Assembly: GCA_964595075.1 (NCBI GenBank)
Contig: CAZQNT010000002.1
Span: 23,806 to 87,805 of the forward strand
DNA: 64,000 bases
Direction of reading: 5' to 3'
Origin: JAHJFW01 sp964595075
Lineage (GTDB): Bacteria > Patescibacteriota > Patescibacteriia > 2-12-FULL-60-25
How positions within the stretch are numbered: position 1 is the stretch's first letter; each line of letters opens with the position of its first letter. Positions 22,459 to 30,465 of the stretch are shown piece after piece. Below the pieces are notes generated by a model. That model did no database searches and was not told the DNA's origin. It saw only the letters and a list, made by a program, of their open reading frames with translations. Made by a program: the position numbers and the translations under genes.

Positions 22459-23093
22459 CCCTTCCTAAGTCGGAACTCCATTCGAAGCTCATCCCCTTCC
22501 GGGATCAGCGCTTGCGTGACGTTTACCGTCATAATTTTTAGAGCTATTGCGATTACAACGATCCACAGCAGCCCTATAATCGCCCATACGCGACGGAAGC
22601 GCGCGCAATAAGCGATTCCCGCACCAAACCCGAATACAGGCAAGGCAAGCGAAACTATCCAGTCGTTTCGGTCCATTGCGGAGAGGTCGGTGTTGCGTCC
22701 AAGGTGCAAAAGCGCCGCCAATCTTAACAGCAGCGGTAATATCAAGAGCGCCGCAACGAGAACGACCAATCGCGTGCTTCCGAGCGCGAATAAAACGTTT
22801 GTAGCCGCCGTCGCATCCGCCTTGCTTAAAAGCGATCGCGCCACGAACGGGAGCGAGATGAAAGATAGAAGAACCGGGGTGAATAGAGTCCAGAATGCCC
22901 AACGTTTCCAGATATACCAATACCAAATCGTTGTGATCGGGTTTGCGACCATTGCGATTCCCCATAACGCGCGTTGGGATGGAATTGCGCGCGGAGTTTG
23001 CGTTGCGTGAAAAACTCCCCAGATCCAGAAAATCACGAAGATCACCAATGACGGCCAGAAAAGCGTGTGCGCTATGGGGGTTATGAAACTCAT
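22455..23093 (-). CDS. Multi-pass membrane protein of unknown function
   Basis: A 212-residue hydrophobic protein with about five membrane segments: near residues 8-27, 58-78, 94-118, 145-165 and 168-187. Tryptophans cluster near the N-terminus (FWIWGVF, WYWYIWKRWAFWTLF). I recognise no transporter or enzyme motif. It lies 3 bases downstream of btuR and may be co-transcribed with it, which raises the possibility of a role in cobamide handling, but this is only context. Confidence 0.65.
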   Translation of the reverse strand: MSFITPIAHTLFWPSLVIFVIFWIWGVFHATQTPRAIPSQRALWGIAMVANPITTIWYWYIWKRWAFWTLFTPVLLSFISLPFVARSLLSKADATAATNVLFALGSTRLVVLVAALLILPLLLRLAALLHLGRNTDLSAMDRNDWIVSLALPVFGFGAGIAYCARFRRVWAIIGLLWIVVIAIALKIMTVNVTQALIPEGDELRMEFRLRKG

Positions 23094-23096
23094 GCG

Positions 23097-23627
23097 TCAA
23101 TAATCAAAACCTTCCCGGGCTTTTTCGCCCTGATAGTAGTAGTGTTTCACCAATCGCATGTCCGTGACAAGGTCTGCGCGTTGTATGAATGATACCGGCG
23201 CGCTCCGTCCAGTTAGTATCAACTCCATATTTTCCGGTTTTTCATCAAGTAATTTTAATACGTCGCTTTCACTAACAATCCCGAGAGAGGTCGATGAATT
23301 TATTTCGTCCAATACGACGAGATCCGCCGCGCTATCCTGAAATAGTTTGCGGACAATTTTAAGCCCGCGCTCCCCTTCGGCGAGATCTTCGTCAGTTACG
23401 CCGAACTGAAATTCGTTCGTTATCTTGTCAATTCGATCGCGTCCCGTTACGTATACGGCTATCTCCGGAATTCTCTCGCGGATTATTTGTCGTTCCGAAT
23501 AGTGGCTTTCGCCGCCCTTGTCGAAAGCCACTATGGCGATGCGTCTGCCTTTCGCGGCAGCGCGTAACGCCGTTCCAAGCGCTGCTGTAGTCTTTCCTTT
23601 TCCATTTCCTGTGTAGAGCTGGATCAT
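23097..23627 (-). CDS. btuR: Cob(I)alamin adenosyltransferase, CobA/BtuR type
   Basis: A 176-residue enzyme that transfers the adenosyl group of ATP to cobalamin. The P-loop is YTGNGKGKTTAALGTALRA (5-23), an exact family pattern. It is followed by RIAIVAFDKGG (cobalamin-side loop), DLVVLDEINSS (the LDE motif near 107-113), and ELILTGRSAP, which matches the TGR.AP signature. Its product, adenosylcobalamin, is the cofactor of the class II reductase encoded just upstream (nrdJ). Only solitary unit 3 lies between the two genes. Confidence 0.93.
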   Translation of the reverse strand: MIQLYTGNGKGKTTAALGTALRAAAKGRRIAIVAFDKGGESHYSERQIIRERIPEIAVYVTGRDRIDKITNEFQFGVTDEDLAEGERGLKIVRKLFQDSAADLVVLDEINSSTSLGIVSESDVLKLLDEKPENMELILTGRSAPVSFIQRADLVTDMRLVKHYYYQGEKAREGFDY

Positions 23628-23629
23628 GA

Positions 23630-23658
23630 TTGACAGAGGAAATTAATTGTAATATTAT
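23630..23658 (+). promoter_or_regulatory. Near-consensus sigma-70 promoter of unit 3
   Basis: A perfect TTGACA (23630-23635) and TATTAT (23653-23658) are separated by exactly 17 bases. The -35 starts 2 bases beyond the btuR start codon on the other strand. Confidence 0.8.
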
Positions 23659-23700
23659 CTCGGCTCCTTGTTTCGTTTACCCATGTAAGGAGATAGTGGA

Positions 23701-24024
23701 ATGCGATTGCAGGCAGGACTCGACGCTGTAGCGAGGGCATACGTTGACTCGCTCATCAGTACCATCGGACAGTCGAAGACGCGTTGCGCCGTCGTGAGGA
23801 TCGAGGACGCATCGCTCAGCCCCAAGCTGGTGGAGGCCGTGCGCCAGAGGCTCCGCATGATCGCCGGATTCGGTCTCTCCGGGTTCGGCCGCGCGGTCGT
23901 GAACGGCAAAAATGTGGAGATCCAAGTTGAAGAGTTGCATTCCGGCGAAGTCAAGGTCAGCGTCACGCCGGTGCAGAGCGGCTGGAGCGACGGCCCGTTC
24001 CTTTGCGGAGATTTGCCCTCGTAG
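23701..24024 (+). CDS. Unknown 107-aa protein in solitary transcription unit 3
   Basis: A 107-residue soluble protein beginning MRLQAGLDAVARAYVDSLIS. It has a good AAGGAG site 8 bases before the ATG, its own promoter at 23630 and its own terminator, so it is a real gene and not a shadow. The pattern is a long helix, a strand (CAVVRIEDA), a helix (LSPKLVEAVRQRLRMIAGFG) and two to three strands (GKNVEIQVEELHSGEVKVSVTPV), an alpha/beta fold I do not recognise. It sits between btuR and nrdJ in the opposite orientation and its codons are GC-rich. A link to either neighbour is not implied. Confidence 0.75.
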   Translation: MRLQAGLDAVARAYVDSLISTIGQSKTRCAVVRIEDASLSPKLVEAVRQRLRMIAGFGLSGFGRAVVNGKNVEIQVEELHSGEVKVSVTPVQSGWSDGPFLCGDLPS

Positions 24025-24044
24025 CGGCGAAGCTTCGCCTCACC

Positions 24045-24079
24045 AATCCCGACAACCTAGTTGTCGGGATTTTCTTTTT
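24045..24079 (+). terminator. Intrinsic terminator of unit 3
   Basis: An 11-bp perfect stem (AATCCCGACAA / TTGTCGGGATT, 5-base loop) is followed by TTCTTTTT. It abuts the 3' end of nrdJ. Confidence 0.85.
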
Positions 24080-27000
24080 ATGAACACCCCGCAACGGTTC
24101 CGCAGTTCAGACACTTATAGCACGCGCCGTTTCTTACCATCATGCTTCCGCACGTGTCGCACGCCGGAGCGTCGGACTGGTTGTTGAACGTAGCCTGAAG
24201 TTTAAGCATGTCCGCATTTTTTGCTGCTTGTCCCAACAGCGATCCTTGCTGCGGTTGATCCGCAAAATCGCGTTTTGCATGCTCCGCGGCAGTTGCGTCA
24301 TCCGTGACTTCCGGCGCAGGATTCATGTTCAACCCGAGCATCGCGTGCTCCTCGACCGGCAGGAATTTCATTCCCATCCATCGGAAAATATAATCTATGA
24401 TCGACTTTGCCACGCGTATGTTCGGGTTAGTGGTGAACCCGGATGGCTCGAAGCGGACGTGGGAAAATTTGTTAACAAGAATTTTTAACGGCACTCCGTA
24501 TTGAAGTCCGACAGATACGGATGTTGCGAAAGCGTCCATAAGACCGGATAGAGTGCTCCCCTCTTTGTTCATGCTGATGAAAACTTCTCCAGGCGTCCCG
24601 TCGTCGTAAAGGCCTACGGTGATATAACCCTCATGCGCGCCGATTTGGAATTTATGCGTGAGGGATTTTCTTTCATCCGGAAGCCGTCGTCTTCGCGGTC
24701 CGTCTGTTTTTGCGACCACGACAACAGCCGGCGCTTCTTTTTTCTCTTCCTTTTCGTTAACGGCCTTCTTCGTCATAGTCAACGGTTGCGAGCGTTTGCA
24801 GCCGTCGCGGTAAATCGCCACCGCCTTCAATCCCAATTTCCATCCCTCGATATACACGTTCATCACATCCTCGACCGCGGCATCGTTCGGCATGTTTACG
24901 GTTTTGGAAATGGCACCGGAGATGAACGGTTGCACGGCGCTCATCATTCTAAGATGTCCCATGTATTGAATTGATCGCGTACCTTTTGCCGGTTTGAACG
25001 CGCAATCAAATATCGCCAGATGTTCGGGTTTGAGATGCGGCGCTCCCTCGATCGTATCTTGCGCGTCGATGTGTTCGAGAATCTCGCGGCTTTCCGATTC
25101 CGAATATCCGAGTTTATGCAGGGTGTTCGGAACTGTTTGATTTACTATCTTCATCATTCCGCCGCCAACGAGCCACTTGTATTTTACTAGCGCTATGTCC
25201 GGTTCTATCCCGGTTGTATCGCAGTCCATCAAAAATGCGATGGTTCCGGTCGGCGCCAATACTGAAATTTGCGCGTTGCGGAATCCGTATTTTTCTCCAT
25301 GCTCCAATGCCTCGTCCCATGCCGATGCGGCGCGAGAAAGCAGCTCTTCGGATACGCCCTGCGATTTTATCCGACTTGCCGCATCACGATGTTTTTTTAT
25401 TACTCCGAGCATGGATTCGCGGTTTGCGTCATATCCCTGAAACGCTCCGAGTTTTTCCGCGATTTTTGCAGACTGATCGTACGCAGTCCCCGACATCACG
25501 GACGTGATTGCCGCCGCGAAATTTCTTCCGTCAACGGAATCGTACGGAAGACCCATGCTCATTAGAAGCGAGCCGAGGTTTGCAAACCCAAGACCTAGCG
25601 GTCGGTAGTTGAACGAGTTCTCCTCGATCGCGGGATTAGGATATGAAGAAAAGCCGACCAAGATTTCCTGCGCCGTGATCATTATCCGGCAGCAATGTTC
25701 GAATTGTTTAACATCGAATTCTCCATCAGCGGTTCGGCATTTCATGAGGTTTACCGATGCAAGATTGCACGCCGAGTCGTTTAAGAACATGTACTCGGAA
25801 CATGGGTTGGAAGCGTAAATTCGATCCGTGTCAGGACATGTATGCCAATCGTTGATCGTGGTGTCGTACTGGATTCCGGGATCTCCGCATTGCCACGCCG
25901 CGTCGGAGATTTGTCGCATTATTTCTTTCGCCTTGAACGTTTCGCACGGTTCGCCGTTTGTAATGTATTTTGTTTGGAACTCCCCGTCTCGTTCCACGGC
26001 GTTCATGAATTCGTCGGTCACGCGCACGGAGTTGTTTGCGTTTTGGAAAGAGATGGAGCCGTACGCCTCGCCCGTATAAGCTCCGTCATAACCGGCATCG
26101 ATGAGAGCGTGCGCTTTCTTTTCTTCTTTCGCCTTGCACCAAGTGAACTCGAGAATATCGGGATGATCGATATCGAGTATCACCATTTTCGCGGCGCGTC
26201 TTGTCTTGCCTCCGCTTTTGATTACGCCGGCGAAAGCGTCGTAGCCTCGCATGAATGAAACCGGACCGGAAGAATATCCGGACGAGCTTCCGAGTTTTTC
26301 TTTCGATGATCGGAGGGATGAGAGGTTCGATCCCGCGCCTGATCCGTATTTGAATAACATTCCCTCCGTCACCGCCAATCCCAGAATCGAACGCATGTCG
26401 TCGTGAACGGAGTTGATGAAACACGCGGAGCACTGCGGAGACTTTTGGATTCCTACGTTGAACCAAACCGGACTGTTGAAAGCGGCGCGTTGGTTCACGA
26501 GAATGGAAGTTAGTTCCGATTCGAAAATCGAAGCGTCTGTTTCAGAAATAAAGTAGCCGCCGAATCTTCCCCACGTCGCGATGGTTTTTGCGACGCGGTC
26601 GATCATTTCGCGGACCGAAGTCTCCCGTTCCGGCGTGCCTATTCGCCCACGGAAATATTTTGATGCGATGATGTTCGTTGCGGATTGGCTGTATGTCTTC
26701 GGTACCTCGATGTCTTTTTGTTCAAACACCACTTCGCTTTTTTCGTTTGTTATTACCGCGTCGCGCGTTTCCCATTCGAGTTCGTCGTAAGGGTGTACGC
26801 CCTCCTTAGAGTACAACCTGCCTACCTTTATTCCTTTTCCGTAAACCGGCTCTTCCGAGATTTTTATCGCCGTCGTCCTGTAGGCCAAGTATCGTTTTGC
26901 GACGTGAGTGAGGTTGTTGTCAATCAGAGTCACTCCGATCAGCTCTCGCAGCACGTCTGTGGTTGGGATCGTGTGTCCGTCGAATTTTTGTATCAATCGT

Positions 27001-27224
27001 GTCAGCACATGTTTCAGAACCCGTCTTTGCGCAAAATTGTTGCTCTCCGGCGTCATTCCGGCAGCCGCGAAAGCCGCGTTCATGGATTTTTCGATTTTTT
27101 CCAACTTGAAATCGTCAATCGTTCCATCCCTTCTTCGGATGGATTTCACGGAAGTCACGTAATTCCATACGGCTTCAGCTTCAACTTTTGCTTTTGATTG
27201 CACTAACACGGCCGCTTCCTTCAT
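24078..27224 (-). CDS. nrdJ: Adenosylcobalamin-dependent (class II) ribonucleotide reductase
   Basis: A 1048-residue enzyme that reduces ribonucleotides to deoxyribonucleotides. Residues about 28-115 form an ATP-cone (SIRRRDGTIDDFKLEKIEKSMNAAF). The core barrel includes KYGSGAGSNLSSLRSSKE, the NPCSEY active-site loop followed by SACNLASVNL with conserved cysteines, and STGYDANR-like and GTIAFLMDCDTTGIEP segments. The C-terminus carries CDTCGSMMVRNGACYKCLNCGTVAGCS, a zinc ribbon plus redox cysteines typical of long NrdJ proteins. It depends on the product of btuR. Upstream lie two NrdR boxes. Confidence 0.95.
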   Translation of the reverse strand: MKEAAVLVQSKAKVEAEAVWNYVTSVKSIRRRDGTIDDFKLEKIEKSMNAAFAAAGMTPESNNFAQRRVLKHVLTRLIQKFDGHTIPTTDVLRELIGVTLIDNNLTHVAKRYLAYRTTAIKISEEPVYGKGIKVGRLYSKEGVHPYDELEWETRDAVITNEKSEVVFEQKDIEVPKTYSQSATNIIASKYFRGRIGTPERETSVREMIDRVAKTIATWGRFGGYFISETDASIFESELTSILVNQRAAFNSPVWFNVGIQKSPQCSACFINSVHDDMRSILGLAVTEGMLFKYGSGAGSNLSSLRSSKEKLGSSSGYSSGPVSFMRGYDAFAGVIKSGGKTRRAAKMVILDIDHPDILEFTWCKAKEEKKAHALIDAGYDGAYTGEAYGSISFQNANNSVRVTDEFMNAVERDGEFQTKYITNGEPCETFKAKEIMRQISDAAWQCGDPGIQYDTTINDWHTCPDTDRIYASNPCSEYMFLNDSACNLASVNLMKCRTADGEFDVKQFEHCCRIMITAQEILVGFSSYPNPAIEENSFNYRPLGLGFANLGSLLMSMGLPYDSVDGRNFAAAITSVMSGTAYDQSAKIAEKLGAFQGYDANRESMLGVIKKHRDAASRIKSQGVSEELLSRAASAWDEALEHGEKYGFRNAQISVLAPTGTIAFLMDCDTTGIEPDIALVKYKWLVGGGMMKIVNQTVPNTLHKLGYSESESREILEHIDAQDTIEGAPHLKPEHLAIFDCAFKPAKGTRSIQYMGHLRMMSAVQPFISGAISKTVNMPNDAAVEDVMNVYIEGWKLGLKAVAIYRDGCKRSQPLTMTKKAVNEKEEKKEAPAVVVVAKTDGPRRRRLPDERKSLTHKFQIGAHEGYITVGLYDDGTPGEVFISMNKEGSTLSGLMDAFATSVSVGLQYGVPLKILVNKFSHVRFEPSGFTTNPNIRVAKSIIDYIFRWMGMKFLPVEEHAMLGLNMNPAPEVTDDATAAEHAKRDFADQPQQGSLLGQAAKNADMLKLQATFNNQSDAPACDTCGSMMVRNGACYKCLNCGTVAGCS

Positions 27225-27375
27225 ATGAACGGGTTTGAGTGAATGAATTTTTATTTTTTTGACGACTTAAAAAGTCATCAAAGCGCGTGTTCTCCCAAAA
27301 TATGGGAGGTTTACTCCTGTTCGTATCGTGAGATGACGAACTAGAGTGTGTGAGGGCACGGTTTTTGGACCGTGC
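27225..27375 (-). promoter_or_regulatory. Structured 5' leader of nrdJ: four successive hairpins
   Basis: Reading toward the gene, four stems occur in about 120 bases: GCACGGT / ACCGTGC (27356-27375), GTTCGT / ACGAAC (27319-27341), CTCCCA / TGGGAG (27292-27308) and TTGACGACTT / AAGTCATCAA (27259-27281). No cobalamin-riboswitch B12 box was seen. The array could act as an attenuator or a riboswitch of another type. Confidence 0.5.
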
Positions 27376-27377
27376 GA

Positions 27378-27425
27378 CCACTACATCTTGTGGTCGCAAA
27401 CATATTATACCACAAGATATAGTGG
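27378..27425 (-). promoter_or_regulatory. Two NrdR boxes flanking the nrdJ -10 element
   Basis: CCACTACATCTTGTGG (27378-27393) and CCACTATATCTTGTGG (27410-27425, minus strand) are 16-bp dyads matching the NrdR box consensus. They are 32 bases apart start to start, three helical turns, the spacing known for NrdR operators. A perfect TATAAT (27404-27409, minus strand) lies between them. Confidence 0.85.
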
Positions 27426-27450
27426 TCGCTGGTTCAAGTGTGGATAAACT

Positions 27451-28032
27451 TCATAAACCAAGACTAAGGTTAATAATCGGCTTCTTTTCCGGCTCCGGAG
27501 GAATTATCGGCATCGGTATCCCCTGCTTTTGTCCCATGCGGTCAAAGTAGAAAATCTCCTGTTTATCAAGAGCGTATTCGTAAACGTCGCGAGTTACGCG
27601 AACGTCTTGGAGGCAATAGCTTTTTAATTCTTCCAGTTGTCCTTTTTTCCAGAACTCAACGGCCTGAAGTCCGTGACCGCTTTTACCCATTCCGAGCGTG
27701 GCTTGAGCGACGATATCCAGTTTAACTCTGAATCCGATTCTTTTCTCAATCTCTTTCAGAATATCAATTGTCGGAAGTTTCATCAGATCTCCTGTGTAGT
27801 AAGTCTGCATGCACGGGTAATCAAATCCAAAAAGATTGAAACCGATAATGCGGTCGCTTCGTTCCAGCCGCGACCAGAGCTTTGGCAAATCTTCTTCAAA
27901 AAAAGTTTCGAACGTGTCAGTCTCGTAAAAATAACAACCGATAACCGATATCGACAGAAGCGAAGCGTTGTATGAACCGATGTCTTGAAATGTGTTTTTT
28001 GTTTCGATATCAAGTACGACTTCGGTTCTCAT
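27451..28032 (-). CDS. DEDD-family 3'-5' exonuclease-like protein (RNase H fold)
   Basis: A 193-residue protein similar to the YprB/RNase H-like exonucleases found stand-alone in many bacteria. The first acidic motif is VVLDIETKN (D8, E10). The second is RIIGFNLFGFDYP (D near 70). The third is YCLQDVRVTRDVYEY (D near 143), completing a DEDD-type active site. A proline-rich tail (IPMPIIPPEPEKKP) follows. The substrate is unknown; single-stranded DNA or RNA is likely. The gene ends 26 bases before the NrdR box region of nrdJ and has no obvious terminator. Confidence 0.8.
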   Translation of the reverse strand: MRTEVVLDIETKNTFQDIGSYNASLLSISVIGCYFYETDTFETFFEEDLPKLWSRLERSDRIIGFNLFGFDYPCMQTYYTGDLMKLPTIDILKEIEKRIGFRVKLDIVAQATLGMGKSGHGLQAVEFWKKGQLEELKSYCLQDVRVTRDVYEYALDKQEIFYFDRMGQKQGIPMPIIPPEPEKKPIINLSLGL

Positions 28033-28080
28033 AGGCGTTTAGTTTAGGGTGAAAATGTAGCACGAGATTTTGCGTTTGCC

Positions 28081-28122
28081 AAAAAGCGAAACCCCCGGAG
28101 CTCCTTGCGGAACTTCGGGGGT
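28081..28122 (-). terminator. Strong terminator of unit 4
   Basis: A 14-bp stem with one mismatch (ACCCCCGGAGCTCC / GGAACTTCGGGGGT, TTGC loop) is followed on the minus strand by TTTCGCTTTTT. Confidence 0.8.
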
Positions 28123-28150
28123 CGAGTGTAGGGGTGTACGATTGGCGGTT

Positions 28151-28327
28151 TTATCCGCCGATCCGCTTCATGAAGCGGAGGAACGGCTTCGGATCCTCCG
28201 TCTTTTCGATCGCGGTGTCCAGCCCCTTGTCGACCTTGCGGCCGACCCAGATGGCGCCGTGGTACATGCCGCAGAGACAGAGCACCATGGCGCCTAGAGC
28301 AATGAGCAGATTCAACGCATTTCTCAT
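28151..28327 (-). CDS. Small membrane protein in solitary transcription unit 4 (58 aa)
   Basis: A 58-residue protein, MRNALNLLIALGAMVLCLCG at the start, with one N-terminal membrane helix (residues 5-22) and a basic, soluble tail (VGRKVDKGLDTAIEKTEDPKPFLRFMKRIGG). It has AAAGGAG 6 bases before the ATG, its own promoter and terminator, and GC-rich codons. No family recognised. A one-helix peptide of this sort could be a toxin, a membrane regulator or a holin-like peptide, but no partner or antisense RNA is evident. Confidence 0.7.
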   Translation of the reverse strand: MRNALNLLIALGAMVLCLCGMYHGAIWVGRKVDKGLDTAIEKTEDPKPFLRFMKRIGG

Positions 28328-28401
28328 CCGAAACTCCTTTCCCTCGAAAAGCCGTCATTTATCGACATTTCAGGGGAAAAGAGCTTCATTTACTAAAATT
28401 T

Positions 28402-28430
28402 AGTATAGCACAGATAAGGCTTTTTGTCAA
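28402..28430 (-). promoter_or_regulatory. Consensus sigma-70 promoter of unit 4
   Basis: On the minus strand a perfect TTGACA (28425-28430) is followed after exactly 17 bases by TATACT (28402-28407). Confidence 0.85.
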
Positions 28431-28446
28431 GCGTAGTTACCAAAAA

Positions 28447-28491
28447 TCCTCCCCCTTAGAGTAAGGGGGAGTTAGAGGGGGTTACTCCCCG
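28447..28491. repeat. Dispersed CCTCCCCCTTA / TAAGGGGGAG element, copy 1
   Basis: A hairpin followed by TTAGAGGGGGTTACTCCCC. The same core occurs at 34525-34574 and, in coding sequence, inside uvrB at 51981-52060. Here it lies just downstream of the typA stop. Confidence 0.8.
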
Positions 28492-28496
28492 TAATT

Positions 28497-30293
28497 TTAA
28501 TTAGATACCCTCTTTCGCTCGAACTCCTTTAGGAGCACCTTTCTAAGTCTGATGTTTTTTGGCGTAACTTCAACTAGCTCATCATCCCCTACGTATTCCA
28601 GCGCCTCCTCGAGTGTCATTAGACGTGGTGTGTCCAAACCGGCTGCGACGCCATCCCCTTTTGAGCGCATGTTGGAGAGTCGTTTTTCTTTGCAAATGTT
28701 AACTACCAGATCTTCCGCTTTCGCGTTTTGTCCGACGATCATCCCTTCATAAACCGGAACTCCGGGAGCGAGAAACAGCTGTCCGCGTTCTTGCGCCGCT
28801 TGCATGCCGTACGAATTTGATTCGCCTGATTCGAAAGAGATGAGAGATCCATGCGCTGACGATCCGATTTCTCCGGCAAATGGTCTGTATCCCAAAAACA
28901 GCGCGTTGATTATTCCAAGTCCTTTCGTGTCGATCATAAATTCGTTTCTGTATCCGATGAGTCCGCGCGTCGGGATTACGAATTCCAGATATGAAATTCC
29001 GTTTTCCGATCTCATGTCTTTAAGTTCTCCGCGGCGCTTGCCGAGTTTCTCCATGACCGAACCGGAAAGATTTTCCGGAACCTCGATAGAGACTTCCTCG
29101 AACGGCTCCGTCTTCTGTCCGTTTTCTTCTTTGAAGATAACTTGCGGCCGTGAGACCTGAAGTTCAAAACCGTCGCGGCGCATTTTCTCTATAAGAATCG
29201 CAAGGTGAAGTTCTCCGCGTCCTGAAACTATGAAGCTTTCCGACCCGCTTCCGGCTTCAACGCGAAGCGCGACGTCGTTTTGCAATTCTCGCTCCAACCT
29301 TTCTTTGATGTTTCTCGAAGTCGTAAATTGCCCTTCTTTTCCGCTGAAAGGCGACGTGTTAACGCCGAATGTCATCTTGACCGTCGGCTCCTCGATTTTC
29401 ATCACCGGCAAAGCTTCTGGCGCATTTAGATCAGCGATAGTCTCACCGATATTAATTCCCTCAATACCGGCGAACGCCACGATTTCTCCCGCCTCTGCTT
29501 GCGGAACCTCGCGTTTGGACATGCCGTCAAAAATCATGACGCTCGTAACTTTTGCCTGAGAAGTTTTTCCATCGCGGTTGATCCAAGCGACCGCGCCCGG
29601 CTTTAGCGTGCCTCGAACAATTCTGCCGATCGCGGTTTTTCCCTTGTAATTGTCATAGCTGACGTTCGCCACGGAAACTTGCAGAGGTGCGTTTACGTCT
29701 GCCGTTGGTGCGGGGATCTCTTTCACGATGGTATCAAAAAGCGGAATCACGTTCGTCATTTCCGCAAGATTTTCCGTATAACCCGCCTTCCCTTGTTTTG
29801 CAGAAGCGTAGATTACAGGAAAATCCGTCTGACGATCGCTGGCTCCGAGAGTCACGAACAGATCGAACGTCTGATTCAAAACCCAGTCCGGTCGCGCGTC
29901 CGGTTTGTCTATCTTGTTTATGACCACTATTATGCGATGACCTGCCGCGATCGCCTTTTTCAACACGAATCGCGTTTGCGGCATGGGCCCTTCTTTCGCG
30001 TCCACCAGAAGCAAGGCGCCGTCCACAAGGTTCATGATGCGTTCAACTTCTCCGCCGAAGTCCGCGTGACCGGGAGTATCCACGATGTTGATTTTTACGC
30101 CTTTGTAAGCGACCGCGGCGTTTTTAGAGAATATCGTAATCCCGCGCTCGCGTTCGAGTTCGTTAGAGTCCATGATCGTCTCTCCTTCCAATCCTTTTTC
30201 GCTAAACGTCTCCGATTGTTTAAGCAAAGAATCCACGAGAGTTGTTTTCCCGTGGTCAACGTGAGCGATGATCGCAATGTTTCGGAGATCCAT
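28497..30293 (-). CDS. typA: Ribosome-associated GTPase TypA/BipA
   Basis: A 598-residue translational GTPase. The start is placed at the ATG at 30291-30293 (MDLRNIAIIAHVDHGKTTLVDSLL); an ATG 11 codons upstream lies within the promoter spacer. G1 is AHVDHGKTT, G2 RGITI, G3 DTPGHADFGGE, G4 NKIDKPDAR and G5 SAKQGK. EF-G-like domains III and V and the BipA-specific C-terminus (SNMRSKGDGVAAGLDTPRLMTLEEALEYVGDDELVEVTPKNIRLRK) follow. BipA helps ribosome assembly and adaptation to stress and cold. Confidence 0.95.
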   Translation of the reverse strand: MDLRNIAIIAHVDHGKTTLVDSLLKQSETFSEKGLEGETIMDSNELERERGITIFSKNAAVAYKGVKINIVDTPGHADFGGEVERIMNLVDGALLLVDAKEGPMPQTRFVLKKAIAAGHRIIVVINKIDKPDARPDWVLNQTFDLFVTLGASDRQTDFPVIYASAKQGKAGYTENLAEMTNVIPLFDTIVKEIPAPTADVNAPLQVSVANVSYDNYKGKTAIGRIVRGTLKPGAVAWINRDGKTSQAKVTSVMIFDGMSKREVPQAEAGEIVAFAGIEGINIGETIADLNAPEALPVMKIEEPTVKMTFGVNTSPFSGKEGQFTTSRNIKERLERELQNDVALRVEAGSGSESFIVSGRGELHLAILIEKMRRDGFELQVSRPQVIFKEENGQKTEPFEEVSIEVPENLSGSVMEKLGKRRGELKDMRSENGISYLEFVIPTRGLIGYRNEFMIDTKGLGIINALFLGYRPFAGEIGSSAHGSLISFESGESNSYGMQAAQERGQLFLAPGVPVYEGMIVGQNAKAEDLVVNICKEKRLSNMRSKGDGVAAGLDTPRLMTLEEALEYVGDDELVEVTPKNIRLRKVLLKEFERKRVSN

Positions 30294-30303
30294 ACAGTTC
30301 GCG

Positions 30304-30332
30304 GAGTTTACGCGAAAATTGGACATCTGTCA
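30304..30332 (-). promoter_or_regulatory. typA promoter giving a near-leaderless message
   Basis: Minus-strand TTGACA (30327-30332), a 17-base spacer and TAAACT (30304-30309). The expected transcript start is 3-5 bases before the chosen typA ATG, which decides the start. Confidence 0.6.
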
Positions 30333-30374
30333 ACAATTGACGTCATGCCCCGCCTTGATTTTTGGATTTGACAT

Positions 30375-30465
30375 GTAGGGGCGGGCTTGTCCCGCCCTCC
30401 CCTGTTGTTAAAACCAAAACGTTCGGTTTGCTAACCGTAACAGGGCGGGAGAACCCCGCCCCTAC
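30375..30465. repeat. Dispersed inverted-repeat element GTAGGGGCGGG, complete copy
   Basis: A 91-bp element whose ends (GTAGGGGCGGGCTTGTCCCG and an inverted counterpart) pair over about 25 bases around an AT-rich centre. Its right end supplies the TAG stop codon of the glycosidase gene. Confidence 0.85.

Noticed and set aside
27225..27430. Cobalamin riboswitch upstream of nrdJ
   Set aside because: The conserved B12 box and the multi-branched layout were not found; the leader has four simple hairpins instead.
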